Under the pieces are notes generated by a model. It saw only the letters and a program-made list of their open reading frames with translations. It ran no database searches and was not told where the DNA came from. A DNA stretch of 46,672 bases, from the NCBI GenBank assembly GCA_003427395.1, contig BFEA01000023.1, forward strand, positions 2,716,000-2,762,671, in the 5' to 3' direction. Positions 10,062 through 21,877 of the stretch are shown here, piece after piece. Every line of letters starts with the position of its first letter. Within the stretch, counting starts at the first letter, position 1. The DNA is from Chara braunii. Its lineage: Eukaryota; Streptophyta; Charophyceae; Charales; Characeae. Both the position numbers and the translations under genes were made by a program.

Positions 10062-12491
10062 ATGGCGACTGAAAAGTCGCCTTCATCTCCTCCACAGTTA
10101 GATAAACAGCGCATACGCGAAATTCTGACCAAGTGCTATATAGATGGGATCCTCCCACCCCGTCTGGCACCGTCCAAAGTGGAAATCGGGGATGACTACA
10201 TGAGAGTATCCATCAACCAGGATCTATACAAGATCCAGGTTGAATGGTTGCGAGAACACGCTCTTACGATCCTTTTTGGTGATGGGTCCACGACGATCCC
10301 CACGGACATTAAAAAACGCCTCGTACGGATCTATGAGAATGGTTGGGCCTCCTCGAGCCAACTGACCTCTCCACCGAAAAGGGGCTTGTTTCACAACGAA
10401 GGAATGAACCTAGTTACGTATGTAGCTCCTTCAAAGGAAGTTGCAGAGTGGATGCTTCCTGTGTCTACTACGCATATCGAACTCGATAACATTTTGTATT
10501 CGGTCTCTTTTCAACCATGGAAGACCGAACAGGAATTGTGGGAATGGAGGGAGGTAGCCAGGCATCGCTTTTTCTGGATACGTTGTCAACAAGTGCCTGT
10601 GGGAGCTCTTCCTTTCCTACCCGGAGCTATTCGAGATGCTTATGGGTGCGACCTTTTAAAGGAGTACCCTGCGTTCAAAGATAAATTGTGTCCTGCGTTG
10701 ATGAACATCCGCTTTGACCTGGAGTCTGCAGCCAGACTGCGGTACAAAAAATATTTGATTATTGATTTGGGAGACGATGGTTATGTAGAGATTGAAGTGG
10801 TGTGCGCTGATACCCCATGGTGTCCGACTTGCATACAACACTTTCACACGCGTAATAAGAAATCCTTTGCCTCGGCGATAAAAGCAAAAGGGAAAGAGAA
10901 GAATCGGAAGGGGGAAAAATGAGGCAAAGGAGCCAAAGGGGACAAGAAAGCTGACGCAGAGAAAAGGGGGAAGCAAAACAATTCAAAGGACGAACAAACG
11001 GAGAAAGAGAAAGAGGAGGAAGGAAAGGAGAAAGGTACAAGTGAAGAAGGCTCGAAAAGGGAAAAGGTCGGGGGTGACGAGAGGAAGAAAGAAAAGGGTT
11101 TTCCATAAGTCAAGGAGAAGACGACAGATAAGGGTCAGGAAGAGAAGGAGGAGGACAGGGGTCGAAGGGCAGATAAAGATAAATGGGATGTAGTAGACAA
11201 GGAAGTCCCAAGTGGAAATGGCGGAACGCTGGGGGGACAGGGGGTAGAGCATGATGGAGAGAAGATGGAGGAGGACGTTGTCCCTCTTACAAAAGAGAAA
11301 AGAAAGAGATGTAACTCGGAAAGAGATCCCGACGAAGAAGAAGGTCTCCCGAGCTTTGTTGTACATGGCAATGAGTTAGTGATCCACAAGGATCACTCCC
11401 CCTCCCCTTCCTGGGAACGGGAAGAGGAGGAAGAAGAATCTAGTGCGATCAAGATATACGATAATGATATGTATAACTCACATCAATCTGATGACGGTTC
11501 GGATTCGGACCTAGACTTGAAGTCCTTATATGCACCCGATCGGCCTGTAGCCCACCCATCGGAGGGAAATTCAAAATTGTTTTCGCCCTCAGATGGAGAG
11601 GACTTCCGATCGGTGGGAAGCTCCTATAAATGGACTCCGACAGGGACACCAGCACGAGTAGAGAGCCCTCCAAAGGAGAAGTTCCCTCACCCACCTGAGA
11701 AAACACCGAGTATCTCCCCTGCTAAGAAGCAAAAGGCTTCAAAAAAACAAACGGGGAATCTGCTGACAAAAGACAAACCTGGCCAGCTAGTCAAAGTGAG
11801 ACGCCCGGTGAAACAGACCCTAGATTTCGCCAAGCCGATGCAAACGATATCGAGGGAAGATAAAAGGAGAGCACAGATCAAAGAATTTCTCGTGCCCTTG
11901 ATAGTTACACCTTCGGTTCGTGGCCCTATGGTCCTGACGAATATGGATCGGGACGAGCGTTTATCTATTTCCGCCCTTCCAGTGAAAGGATCTCTCCCAG
12001 ATGACCAGTGCATTGATCTGGTCACAAGAGACGTGCTTGGTCGCCATGGAGTTTGCTCTATGGTCCCAGTACCGAGGAGAGGTCGCCATGTGGTGACCAA
12101 TCCAACTGGCGGGAAGATATTGTTGCATATAGCAGTCTTGTGCTTGCATGCGGAAGGATTCGACATGGAGCAATTGCGTATGTAGAGCATTTATTGGTTG
12201 CCTCTCTTTCGCCTTCTGGACACTGATTCAGATGGTCTGAGAGATATTTCATTACCTGAAGCCCTTTTCGCTCAGGATGTGGCTGATTGGGTAGTGCAAA
12301 CAGATGCGGCAGACTCCTTCTCATCGAAATCCTTTGCCATTCACTTGAATACCAAAAAGCTCATGGTTCCGATGGGACAAAAAGAACCGAGCAACAAAGA
12401 CACAAGTCTAACTAGTCTGGCACGAAAACTGTCTACGGGCCGTATCCAAAACCCCCGGGGCAAGGGCGTAGACAATGGTTCTACCAAGTAG
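10062..12491 (+). pseudogene. LINE-1 ORF1 (zinc-knuckle RNA-binding protein), three in-frame stops
   Basis: The reading frame runs about 810 codons from the ATG at 10062 and is interrupted by TGA 10920, TAA 11106 and TAG 12183 without frame change. The N-terminal 270 residues align along their length with LINE-2 ORF1 and resemble the DUF4283-type N-terminus of plant L1 ORF1. A knuckle follows, CPTCIQHFHTRNKKS, in which the last Cys of the CCHC pattern is Ser. A long Lys/Glu-rich charged linker comes next, then a C-terminal domain of about 170 residues I do not recognise, also present in LINE-2. In L1 elements ORF1 coats the RNA and assists target-primed reverse transcription. Its stop overlaps the ORF2 ATG. 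Confidence 0.8.
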
Positions 12492-15400
12492 AATCAGGGT
12501 CTTAACCTGGAATGTCAGAGGTTTTGGAGACACAGCCAAAAAGTCTTAAAAAGCTAGATTTAAAGTCTGGTTTCATAAAGAAAACATCCAAATAGCCTGT
12601 ATTCAGGAAACGAAATTGAATTATGACAAGCTGCGGGATATCCATCGCTGGTGGGACGGACCTCAGATATGGTCCCCTGCAGTAGGGTCAAAGGGGGGCG
12701 TTGCAATTTTGGTATCTAAGGATCTATAGATATTGACGTCATTGATTCCTATGCTGACCACGAGGGCCGGTGGGCCTGGCTGGAATTTACTATCAAAGAC
12801 GAGGATTGGGCGGTTATGACAGTATATGCCCCAGTGCATTACGGTGACAGAATTGCTTTCTTTGATAATTTGATTACGAAGACTCCGGATGTGGAAAATT
12901 TGATTATCACTGGGGATTGGAACACAGCTCTAAACCCAGGTTTGGACACAGTGCGTTCAACCCCGCTTAGGGCTAATTCACTCAGATTATCCTCCTTTTG
13001 TCAAACACAAAGTCTGACTGACGTGTACAGGGTCTTTAATCCTCTGGCAAATGGATACACGTGGTTTGGGACCCCCCAAACTCTCATACTTCGGGCCCGA
13101 TGAAAAGGCTAGACTTCTTTCTTGTTCAGGGCACTCCTTGGGATAGGAGTACATGGTGTGACGTGATTCCGGCTTCTGTGTCTGATCACCACCCCGTGGT
13201 ACTAGACATCATTTCCAGAGAAATACTGGACCGACACAGGCCCCCATTGAGGCTTAACATTAATCTTCTGAAGGACCCAGGAATTCTCCGTTGGGTCCAA
13301 ACCCATATGGAGAAATGGGGAGAGGCTAAGGACCTATTCCGGGCTCTCCTGGAGTGGGCGGACACAGGTATAGCCATCATTAGGCACGGTCTGATCACCT
13401 TCTCGATAATGAAGGCGACAAGGAGAAACTGGAAAGAAAGCACATTGCTCCAATCAATAACTCAAGCTGAGGCGGGGATGGGTAATGACCCCTTCTCTGA
13501 TTATTATTGGGCTAAAATCAGAAGCGAGGCTTTGGCTCAATTGGAGGATTTGGAAATACAAAAACAAACAAAATGGACAGAATTTCTGCAATTGAGGAAT
13601 ATTATAGGCTATAATAAGATGACTAAGATGACTTTTCGTACATTGTTAATTAGGCAAAGTCACTCGCCTATTAGGGAATTTTTACATCCATTTGATAAGT
13701 CAGCCCCTCCTGCATTGGATACAGTCCAGATGTGCCCATATGCGTTAGAATATTTTAGAGACATTGTCTCCACTAAACGGCCGTTAGATCACCCCCAACT
13801 AGATCTCTCTGAAAACTCTACCTTTTGGGACCAATCTCAGTATGCCATCTCTAGAGCGTTGGCTGAAGAACTGGACAGACCCATAGAGGAACTAGAACTC
13901 CTTAAGGCAGCCAAAGCCATGGCCAAGGGCAAATATCCTGGCCTGGATGGCCTTCCCATATAATTTTTTTAATCTACCTGGGGGGTCTGGGCTCCCTTCC
14001 TTTGCGAAATTTACAATCAGGCACGTACGACAGGGAAGCTCCCCAAGGGGTTTACCCAAGGGATGATCTCCTTGTTATATAAAAAAGGGGATGAACGCGA
14101 AGTTAAAAACTGGCGTCTTATTTCGGTCTTAAATGTTACATATAAGCTGATGGCTAAAACTTTGGCGTTACGATTGGCCGAACTCCTCCCAAGCCTGATT
14201 GGAATGGAACAGGGGGCTTTTGTTAAAGGTCGGTTTATATTCGATAATATTTTGTCTACGATTCAAACCCTAGAAATCATGGATAAAGAGAAAAGGGATG
14301 TGGCCATCCTTCTCCTTGATATGGAGAAGGCGTATGACAAAGTTGGATGGTGTTTTGTTCACACCACTCTAAGAAAAATGGGGTTTGGCCCAACATTCCG
14401 TACATGGGTCAGTGCAAGTTATGAACAAGCTTCTTCCATGGTGATTGTGAATGGCAGACTTTCAGAGGAATTCAAATTAACACGGTCCCTGAGACAGGGC
14501 TGTCTTTTAGCTCCGCTTCTGTTCGTTTTACAATTAGAAGTTCTGTTAGCAAATATTAGGCGTAATCCTGCTGTGTCAGGTCTAAAACTATCCCATGGTT
14601 TATAATAGAAGGGGGGTGCTTTAGCTGACGACCTAACTGTCGCCTGCGAAAACAATCCGACTGCATTGAATGAATTGAAACTTATTATTGACTCTTATTG
14701 TAACTTATCGAAAACCTCCATCAATTGGGAAAAATCGGTTTATTTTCTCCCCCCTCCCCAGGTGTTGAGTGTGGACTGGGGCCCCAAGCAGATACCTACA
14801 GAGGTGTCAGATCGTTTCCTTGGAGTTCAGGTCTCTCTGTCAGATTGCTCTGAACACCAAGATGTAATTTTGGCGGATAAAGTTTCTGCCCGCATTGCAG
14901 GGTGGGCTCATAACTTCAAATTGGCCCTGTTTGGCAGGGTTTCGGTTTTAACTGCGGCAGCCCTTTCAGTTTTGTGGTTTCCTTTATATGTCCATCGGCT
15001 GAGTAAACGAGCTTATAATCAAATTAAGAGGGATGTGGCACACTTTCTTTGGAAGCCCAGTGCATCAACTCAACAAAGATTTATCTGGAAGGTTGCATGG
15101 GATTCAGTGGCGTGCTCCAGAACCCAAGGGGGTCTGGGTATACTGGACCCAGTCCAACAGAACCTGGTTCTCCTATCAAAATAGATTATTGCAGCAGCAT
15201 TTGGTTTCAGAACCAAACTCTGGTTCAATTAGCAGAATATTTGCTTATGAAGGAATGGTCCCTGAGAGAACGGAGGATGTATGGACCTGCTGCTTTATTC
15301 AGTCTTACACACTTCGCAGACCCAGGATTTGGCACACCATTCTGAGAAATTGTTCCCTCAAGTTTGGCTCCCCCTTCTACAAGAAGAAAAGTCCTTAAAT

Positions 15401-16665
15401 CAAATTATCTTTGAAAATGAGTACATTAAGACACACGAAGGGTTGACCTATAAGGCAGATGGGACTACGGGCTCTTTTGTGAAAGCCTGGATTAAGAAAG
15501 GGGTGATTCAAATCGAAGATATTTGGGACGAAGAGGCAGAATCGTAGCTGTCACCTGCTCACCTTAGACTCAAGTTCCCTCGTCTGCGAAATGTAGAGGC
15601 TAACTACAGACAAATACTATCTAGCATCCCTACTTATTGGCTGAATCTCCTCCCACGCTCAGTGGAGTATGTAGCAGGTTCCTGGGTTCGGGACCCTGGG
15701 TTAGTTCTGAAATATTGAGGATAATTGGTCCAGAGATCCCCCATGGGATAAAGGTTCAGGTTTGGAAACGATGTTTTAGTTCTGTGCTCCCGGGTAAGTT
15801 GGGTTTTGTGGAAGAGTGTGTGATTGACACTTCAATAGGTCTCCTTGAATGCAGGGTACAGAGAGGCAGTCCAGTAGGAAAGGAAAAGACTGTGCTGATT
15901 TCAGATGATGCCTCTCAACTGAAGATTGAACCTCTACTGTGCGGGTGGAAGGGAATCATGGGGCCAGACTCCTTTACACCAGTAATAAACTACTCAACTA
16001 AAATCAGAGTCCAAGTTCAGAGATCCACAGTGGTAAAACAACTGGTGGTTACGACATCAGAAAGATTATCTAAGGAGTCGGGTTTCTCATTGGGTGATGT
16101 AGACCTTTTTGCTTTGTGGAAAGGTCTAAAATCTTTGACTTGTCAAAAGCATGCCAGCCTTTTATGGTTACAATCTCTGCTAGCGATACCCTCTGTTACC
16201 TGGTTGAACTCTAAAGGAATGGACATCAATACTAAGTGTGCTCGCTGTCAGTGGGGATGGGAGACAGCGGCCCATGTGTGGATGTACTGCCCATATTCCC
16301 TGCAAGTTTGGGAGTGGTGGAAAGAACGGTGGAAGGATATGGCTGGTGAACAGTTCTTATGGAGCCAAGATTGGTTTATATATGGTCTGGCCCAGGCGGG
16401 CTCAGACTTCTCTTCTGGTTGGCCTTACGTGGCCCTAACCTGCAGAGGAGTGGTTATGGAAGCCCTGTGGAAATTGTGCAACGAAGCAACATTCAAGTCG
16501 AAACCTCATAATTTCCATAGCCAGAAAGTTGTCGTTCTGTCCTCATTGAAACAGATAATCCGATGTGGCTGGTACAACTCCATCAGACACCCCCGAAAAG
16601 GGCGTATCTGGTTTGCACAAACATGGGGCAAATGTACTAATGCCATATCAATTTCTCCGGACTGA
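12475..16665 (+). pseudogene. LINE-1 ORF2 (endonuclease / reverse transcriptase), multiply frameshifted
   Basis: The start ATG at 12475 overlaps the ORF1 stop by 17 bases in the +1 frame. An AP-type endonuclease is visible from WNVRGFGD, QETKL, GDWN, RLDFFL and SDHHPVVLD (to about 13205). The reverse transcriptase follows: KYPGLDG, a KKGD motif, QGAFVKGR, LLLDMEKAYDKVGW, LRQGC, then ALADDL near 14615 with the catalytic Asp pair. The C-terminus carries a zf-RVT zinc motif, CARCQWGWETAAHVWMYC, near 16237. No RNase H domain is seen. Breaks include TAA 12547, a stop and shift near 12727, a shift near 13070, TAA 13961, TAA/TAG 14603-14608, and several shifts between 15150 and 15640. It cannot encode a working protein. 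Confidence 0.85.
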
Positions 16666-17030
16666 AAGCTCGTGTTCAAAAATTGGTCCTTATAAGAGTC
16701 GCGGGTCGGTGTTAGATCGTCTTAGATCGTCAGAGCTTACAAGCAAGGCGCTTTAGCCCTGAGTTCAATAACTGTTTAGTTTGCCTGGTCATGTATTTGA
16801 TGAAATTACAAGTAGAATCTCTTTAGATGTTTGTTTTATAGATGTAGTTTCAATTTTGGTAGATAAAAGAGATTTGGCATTGAATTTGGTATATTTCTAG
16901 TTTGGATGGAAGATTTCTTTGTTTCGGGTTTCGTTCTGGTTCCAAGAGAAGCGAATCTGGGTAAAGCTCCCAGAGGAATTGCTGTAGAGTTTGATATTTG
17001 GGTAGGATTAGTTTCTTAGGCGAATGACTT

Positions 17031-17100
17031 TAAGCTAAACTGGCTGATGCTGCCAGGATAACACCGGGTAGAATTGTGAGGTCCCCGGCCTCGTTTGCTT
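17031..17100 (+). other. Conserved LINE 3'-end segment (copy in LINE-1)
   Basis: The segment TAAGCTAAACTGGCTGATGC and the following GAATTGTGAGGTCCCC match LINE-2 at 26465-26533 closely. The surrounding 3' UTRs are otherwise poorly conserved. Selective conservation of the 3' end suggests recognition by the LINE reverse transcriptase. Confidence 0.6.
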
Positions 17101-17164
17101 TTGGAGAAATATAACGGAAGGGGCTTAAAAAAAAATAAAAAAAAAAATAAAAAAATAAAAAAAA

Positions 17165-17404
17165 TTGAAGCCTTCTATTTGCCAGAGCTGCCTCACCGAA
17201 GGTTCAGAGGTTCGAAGGCAGAGCACATACCATTGTTGTTTATTTATACTGTGGGATCCTGCTACTGCGTAAGTTATTTAGTTATTGCTTCCAGACTACT
17301 GTCGTAGGTGAGCCTTAGATAATTGGTGCTGGAGAATATTATTTTTTATTTATTTATTTTTTTATTTTTTTGGTGCTGGAGAATATTGTTATAGCTAAGC
17401 CAAT
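17165..17404. other. Spacer between the two LINEs with a tail-only insertion
   Basis: This 240-bp interval holds no gene. At 17323-17340 and 17370-17387 the 18-bp sequence TTGGTGCTGGAGAATATT is duplicated around a T-rich 29-bp insert (17341-17369). That is the footprint expected of an A-tail-only retro-insertion on the minus strand. Confidence 0.6.
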
Positions 17405-17414
17405 GTTGTTGGCG

Positions 17415-19184
17415 GAAAAAAGATGGAGGTCAATGCATTGTCGGAAAGGGACGAGCGGCGTTAGCGGGCGGGTAGCGTTAGCGCTCCGCTGACGGCCGTC
17501 GCCGAACGCGAATAGCGCGTTGGGCGCTACCAGGGCGCTTCTCCCGCCGTCGTGACGGGAAACGGTGAACGCGCTGCGCTCTTCCTCTTCGGGAGAGGGG
17601 CTTTGCCTGTACGAGGTGTCGTCCCCTTGGTAGTCTTAGGGCAGGAGTAGGGTAGGAAGTTACTGGCGATGGAGAATGTTTTGTGTGGTGTTTTCAAAAT
17701 TTAATCTCCAGCTATCGTTGAAGGAGGGGTAATAGAACTTCAGTCCAAGATCAGTATACCCGGGACTCATACAGGGTAGCGGGTGGAAGCTGGCAATGGT
17801 CACAACCCAGTGGTGAAATACGATGGAATTGGGCAGTTGTTACTGTTGATGGTGAATGCTCCCAGCGATGCTCGCAGAGTGTACATATCTGCGGTCATCG
17901 AGAGGGGGAAAAGGGATCGCTTGTCTTCTGTTTTGCTGGATGTTACACACAAATATGGGTGGATGCGGGGAGTATTTGGCGTCCAGGAGAAACATCTGGA
18001 GTGTAGTTTGCCTTACCGCCCTTCCTCGGATAAGGTAAATCGTTCGAGTTATCCGAGGTCACCAATTTTACCAGGTGGCGAGGCAACATTTAGCTTTTTC
18101 GACTTTGTGGCTCGAGATCGAAACTGAAGGCTGTTCTTACTGGTATACAGATAGGGTACAGGGCGGCACTCTGAAGGGCAAAGTGGACAGGCGACGGAGA
18201 GTTGTGATTCAGTTGGAGCTGACGGCGAATTATCACCGGGTTCATAGTAAGTTCTCGAATTCTGTGCACAAGTTTTGACACGATTGTACTCTAGGCTTCG
18301 CCGACCGGGATTGGGAGCCAGGGACTAGGTGTCTAACGGGGAAAGACGGTGTGATACATAATTCGTGTTGGATCGTTGGCCAGGTTAAGAGGGTTGGATA
18401 GGTTAAACATCGGGGGTGTATCGGACTGGTCCGAGGAGGATTGCCTGTCCGCCTATGAGGGCTGATGATTACGGAGGTCAGAGATAGTAAGGCACTTCGT
18501 GAACATTGGCCTGGTAATTGTTGGGCTATGTTTTGCTTCAAATCTTGCAGTTTCGAACGATTCAGCAGTTAAGATTGTTTTGGCGTGGCTTTGAAGGTGG
18601 CCCCTTGGAGTAAGAACACGGAAGTCGGAGATAATAAGGCACTTCGTAAACATTCGCTTGGAAATTGTTAGGATATGTTATGCTTTAAATCTTGCAGATT
18701 CGAACGATTCAACAGTTAAGTTTGTTTTGGCGTGGCTTTGAAGGTGGCACCTTGGATTAAGAACAATCATACACGCATCATCAGTAGATGTGGACCCGAA
18801 TTTGGTTGGTTAACGCTTATTCCCTACGCAGATAGAGATTGGGTCCTGCCTCGTCGGTTACTCGGTAACAATTTGTCCGAGTTAGTTGCAGTCCTGGTGT
18901 TCCCTCCCGACTAGCAAAGAATCGGTTTAGCTGGCGATCTCGGAAGCGTAGGTAGGATCTGAACTGGAGTTTCCCGTCTGCAATAGTAAACAGGGTGTCG
19001 GGGAGAGAGCGGGACAATTTGTACACTTAAGGGTCATGCACAGTGAGTCATTGTCCAGTGCCGGCAGGTCCGGTCAAAGTCCGAGATCAATTCTGTTCAA
19101 ATAGTGGCCAGTTCTACCTAAGCTCTCACCTCCCATCAAACGCAAAAGGCAATCTTCAGGTGTGCTCCGAGGGCAAGGGCGGCA
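17415..19184 (+). promoter_or_regulatory. LINE-2 5' UTR / internal promoter region
   Basis: These 1.77 kb precede the ORF1 ATG at 19185 and contain no credible coding region. LINE 5' UTRs usually carry an internal promoter. The first 200 bases are GC-rich, with several TTAGCG/GCGCT words. A tandem duplication of 147 bp lies at 18471-18764, reminiscent of the repeated promoter monomers of some mammalian L1s; that functional parallel is inference. Confidence 0.5.
18471..18764 (+). repeat. 147-bp tandem duplication in LINE-2 5' UTR
   Basis: Units 18471-18617 and 18618-18764 abut directly and are about 90% identical, sharing TAAGGCACTTCGT, AAATCTTGCAG and TTTTGGCGTGGCTTTGAAGG. Each unit begins ACGGA(A/G)GTC and ends AAGAAC. 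Confidence 0.85.
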
Positions 19185-21877
19185 ATGGAAGGGGTCCCGA
19201 GAGCGGGGCAGTCCCAGCAGCGTCCGGTCCCCATGACTATTGACGAAAACCGGTCCAGGGTACGCGAATCTATTAGCCAATGCTATGACGAAGGGGTATG
19301 CCCAGACGACCTATGTGTAGGCGAGGTGGTGGAAGATGGGGAAGGGAAGAGGTTTGTAGTAAACAAGATGGTCAACGAGGTGAAAGATCAGTTCCTGAAG
19401 GAGCGTTCGGTCCTAGTAATTTTCTAGGGGGAGGCTCGCAACCTCACCAGACAAGTTAAGGAGGACCTGATACGGGCATACGAAGATGGGTGGACAGCGA
19501 AGAGGCTGTTCGAACCAGGTGCTAGGAAGGGCCGGGTGAAATTCGAAGGCACTAATGTCGCTTCGTACGTTGCAAAAGCCAAGGAAATCGCAGACTGGCT
19601 ACTGCAGGAAGGGGAACTGAAGATCAAATTGGAACAGAAGGAGTACTCAGTCCTCTTCAAACCACGATTATCCAAGTTGGAGATGCAGAGCGCCCGTATA
19701 CAAGAGGCAGCCATGAAGTTTTGGATAATGGCGCTGAGAGTACCGCTGAAAGCGTACTACTATCTGTTGAGCGCAGTCAAGGGAATCTTTGGAGAAGTCC
19801 TTGCAGTGCAGAGCCCAAAGTATGACAGGGATTGGCCGAAACTGATGAACGTGAAGTTCGACATTCCGTCAGATGCGCGGTACCTCATAGATGATGAACT
19901 GGTAATTGAATCTCCAGGAGGTGAAAGGTGGAAAGTAAAGATAGTATCTCCCTACACTGATTGGTGTCGAAGATGTAGGTGGTACTACCATACGAAGGAG
20001 AACTGCCCACGACGGCGGAACGACGAAGCTCGAAAGGTAAACGGAGCCCGACAGGGGGGTCACAGAGCGTGGTTTCAAGAGCTGGTCCTGAGTCAGGTCA
20101 GACCAGATAGGGAGGAAGGGGGAGGAGGAGAGGAGAGAGCCCGGCCCCAGGAGCCAGCCTCGCATTCTTTTGCAGCGCAAGGTGAGCTCAAACGCACGTC
20201 TGAACAGAGCTCACATCCAGTTCGCCAAGATACACATGGACAGCGAAGCTGGAATGCAGCTCCGGTCACGCAGCAGCCACATGGCCGGGGGGATCCTTCA
20301 CGAGAGTTCAGCAACAGAGATCTTCCAGGTGGCGCGTCAGGGGGGTACCAGCCCCCCCCCCGAGGGGGGGAAGACGGGTGTTGGCATCAGAACCTGTCCG
20401 GTCAGGGCTCGGAGCCCCAGAGGTCTCTTCCTGAGTGGAACAGGGAGCAAGTTTGGAGAAATGAACCGGTCAAGGGCCCAGGTCCGTCGCTTCTACCCCC
20501 CGGCAACCAAGAGAAGATTGGGCAGGTGGTAGGGGTCTCCCGCACAGGGAATTGCCCATGGAACGCTGTACTTATAGTCTGAACAGGCAGGATTTTCCCC
20601 TCCTGTATGGGCTTCCGGAAGAGGAAATATTCTATAAGCAGCAGCAGTACCAGCCTCAGCCAATCCACCAACGAAGCGAAGTGTATGAGGTGGGCCAGTG
20701 CCTGGTAGAGCAGCCGCAACCAGGATATCCGTCTGATAGCTACGACTGGAGACACCTGGCACCTCCTCGGCCGGACAGATGCTCTCAACATCATGAAGGG
20801 GCTAGGTGGGAAGGAGGCGGAGCCGTATTCAGACGTAGACAAAGCAGCTCATCCTCGCGTTGGTCCTCGTGGAAGGAGGAGAATTGGAGGCAGAAAGGAA
20901 CCGGTAACGGACCCTGGAGACAAGGGCAAAGTCACCCATTCTCACCAGTAAGAGAGGAGGAAGATGTGGCTCAAGGGGGCGGAGGGGGTGAAGGAGGAGG
21001 AGGAGGGGTAGATCCGGGTAGTCTTCAACCAGATATATCTCGACTGAGGGACGAATTATCGAAGACGTCGGTCACCTCACGGTCAAGAGTGAGGTGGGGC
21101 AGTGAATGTGAGGAAGACCTCGAAAGGACAGGAAGACCGAACTCAGCCTCTTTGCTGGACAACTCAGCTGGGTCGGGTCACAAACAAGAGGTCGAGGCAC
21201 AAAAAGGTTCAGTTAGAATTAGGAGAGCAGAGGCAGTGGGTAGAAACTAGATGGAATCAATGCAGAGGCGGTTAGTACCCCTGCTATGCACACACACAGA
21301 CAGGGGTGTATTCTTCCTGGCAACAGCAGATGGTAATGGACCTTTCCTCCCTTCGGCAGAGGTGGACTGCTCCCCTACTCCGACGAAAATCCTCGAATAT
21401 ACGAGAAGGTTATATGGTGAACACGTGTCAGTCAAAATCATTCCACATTCTACGATGGCTAGCATTATTTGTGAGACTGTAGAGGGGTATAGGAAAATGT
21501 ATTTTCCATTACTAGACGCTCGCATACCAGCAGAATCTGTCGAGGTCCTGGCGCAAGCTGGGTTTCTTTGGTACCACAACAGTCTGATCCAAGTGGACCA
21601 GGCTAATGAGTTGGATTCCATTAGGATCCTTCCGGGGGTGTCCGCTGCGGCACTGATAACAGTTAACGAGAAGCTGCTCCAGGAGGAGGATTTCCATTCA
21701 GAATTTCTAAGAGCCAGTCTGACTGAGGAATGGTGTTCAGTGTCTCATACCAGCTCCTCCAGAGGAAGCTCGAGGATCCAGAACTCGAGAAACTCCTTGC
21801 GTAGGCAAGCACAGTCCGTTGCTCAGGGTTCAATCCGCATCCAAGCGAACGCGGTGACAGATGGCACTAATGGATAG
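19185..21877 (+). pseudogene. LINE-2 ORF1 (CCHC zinc-knuckle protein), one stop, one frameshift, one late stop
   Basis: The ATG at 19185 opens a frame interrupted by TAG at 19425-19427, then open to about 20580. The N-terminal domain is colinear with LINE-1 ORF1 and ends in an intact CCHC knuckle, CRRCRWYYHTKENC, near 19967. A Gln/Gly/Pro/Ser-rich low-complexity middle follows. Somewhere between the knuckle and 20580 the frame must shift to the one read at 20552-21250; the C run at 20350 is a candidate slip site. A TAG at 21248 is followed directly by the C-terminal domain (21251-21877). That domain is colinear with the LINE-1 C-terminus and has no family I recognise. Confidence 0.75.

Larger units (their letters stand above)
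9499..17164 (+). mobile_element. LINE-1: L1-type non-LTR retrotransposon, near full length, degraded
   Basis: The element carries a zinc-knuckle-type ORF1 and an endonuclease/reverse-transcriptase ORF2 in the usual order, a 3' UTR of about 460 bp, and an A-rich tail at 17127-17164. The 5' end is uncertain. I place it near 9499 because ATTGAGGCCT at 9489-9498 resembles ATTGAAGCCT at 17164-17173 after the tail, a possible target duplication with one mismatch. Both ORFs are broken by several stops and frameshifts, so it is an old inactive copy. Its 3' UTR end (17031-17100) is closely shared with LINE-2, showing one family with a conserved 3' recognition region. Confidence 0.85.

Noticed and set aside
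17783-18127. Possible small ORF in the LINE-2 5' UTR
   Set aside because: It starts at GTG rather than ATG and has no counterpart in LINE-1.
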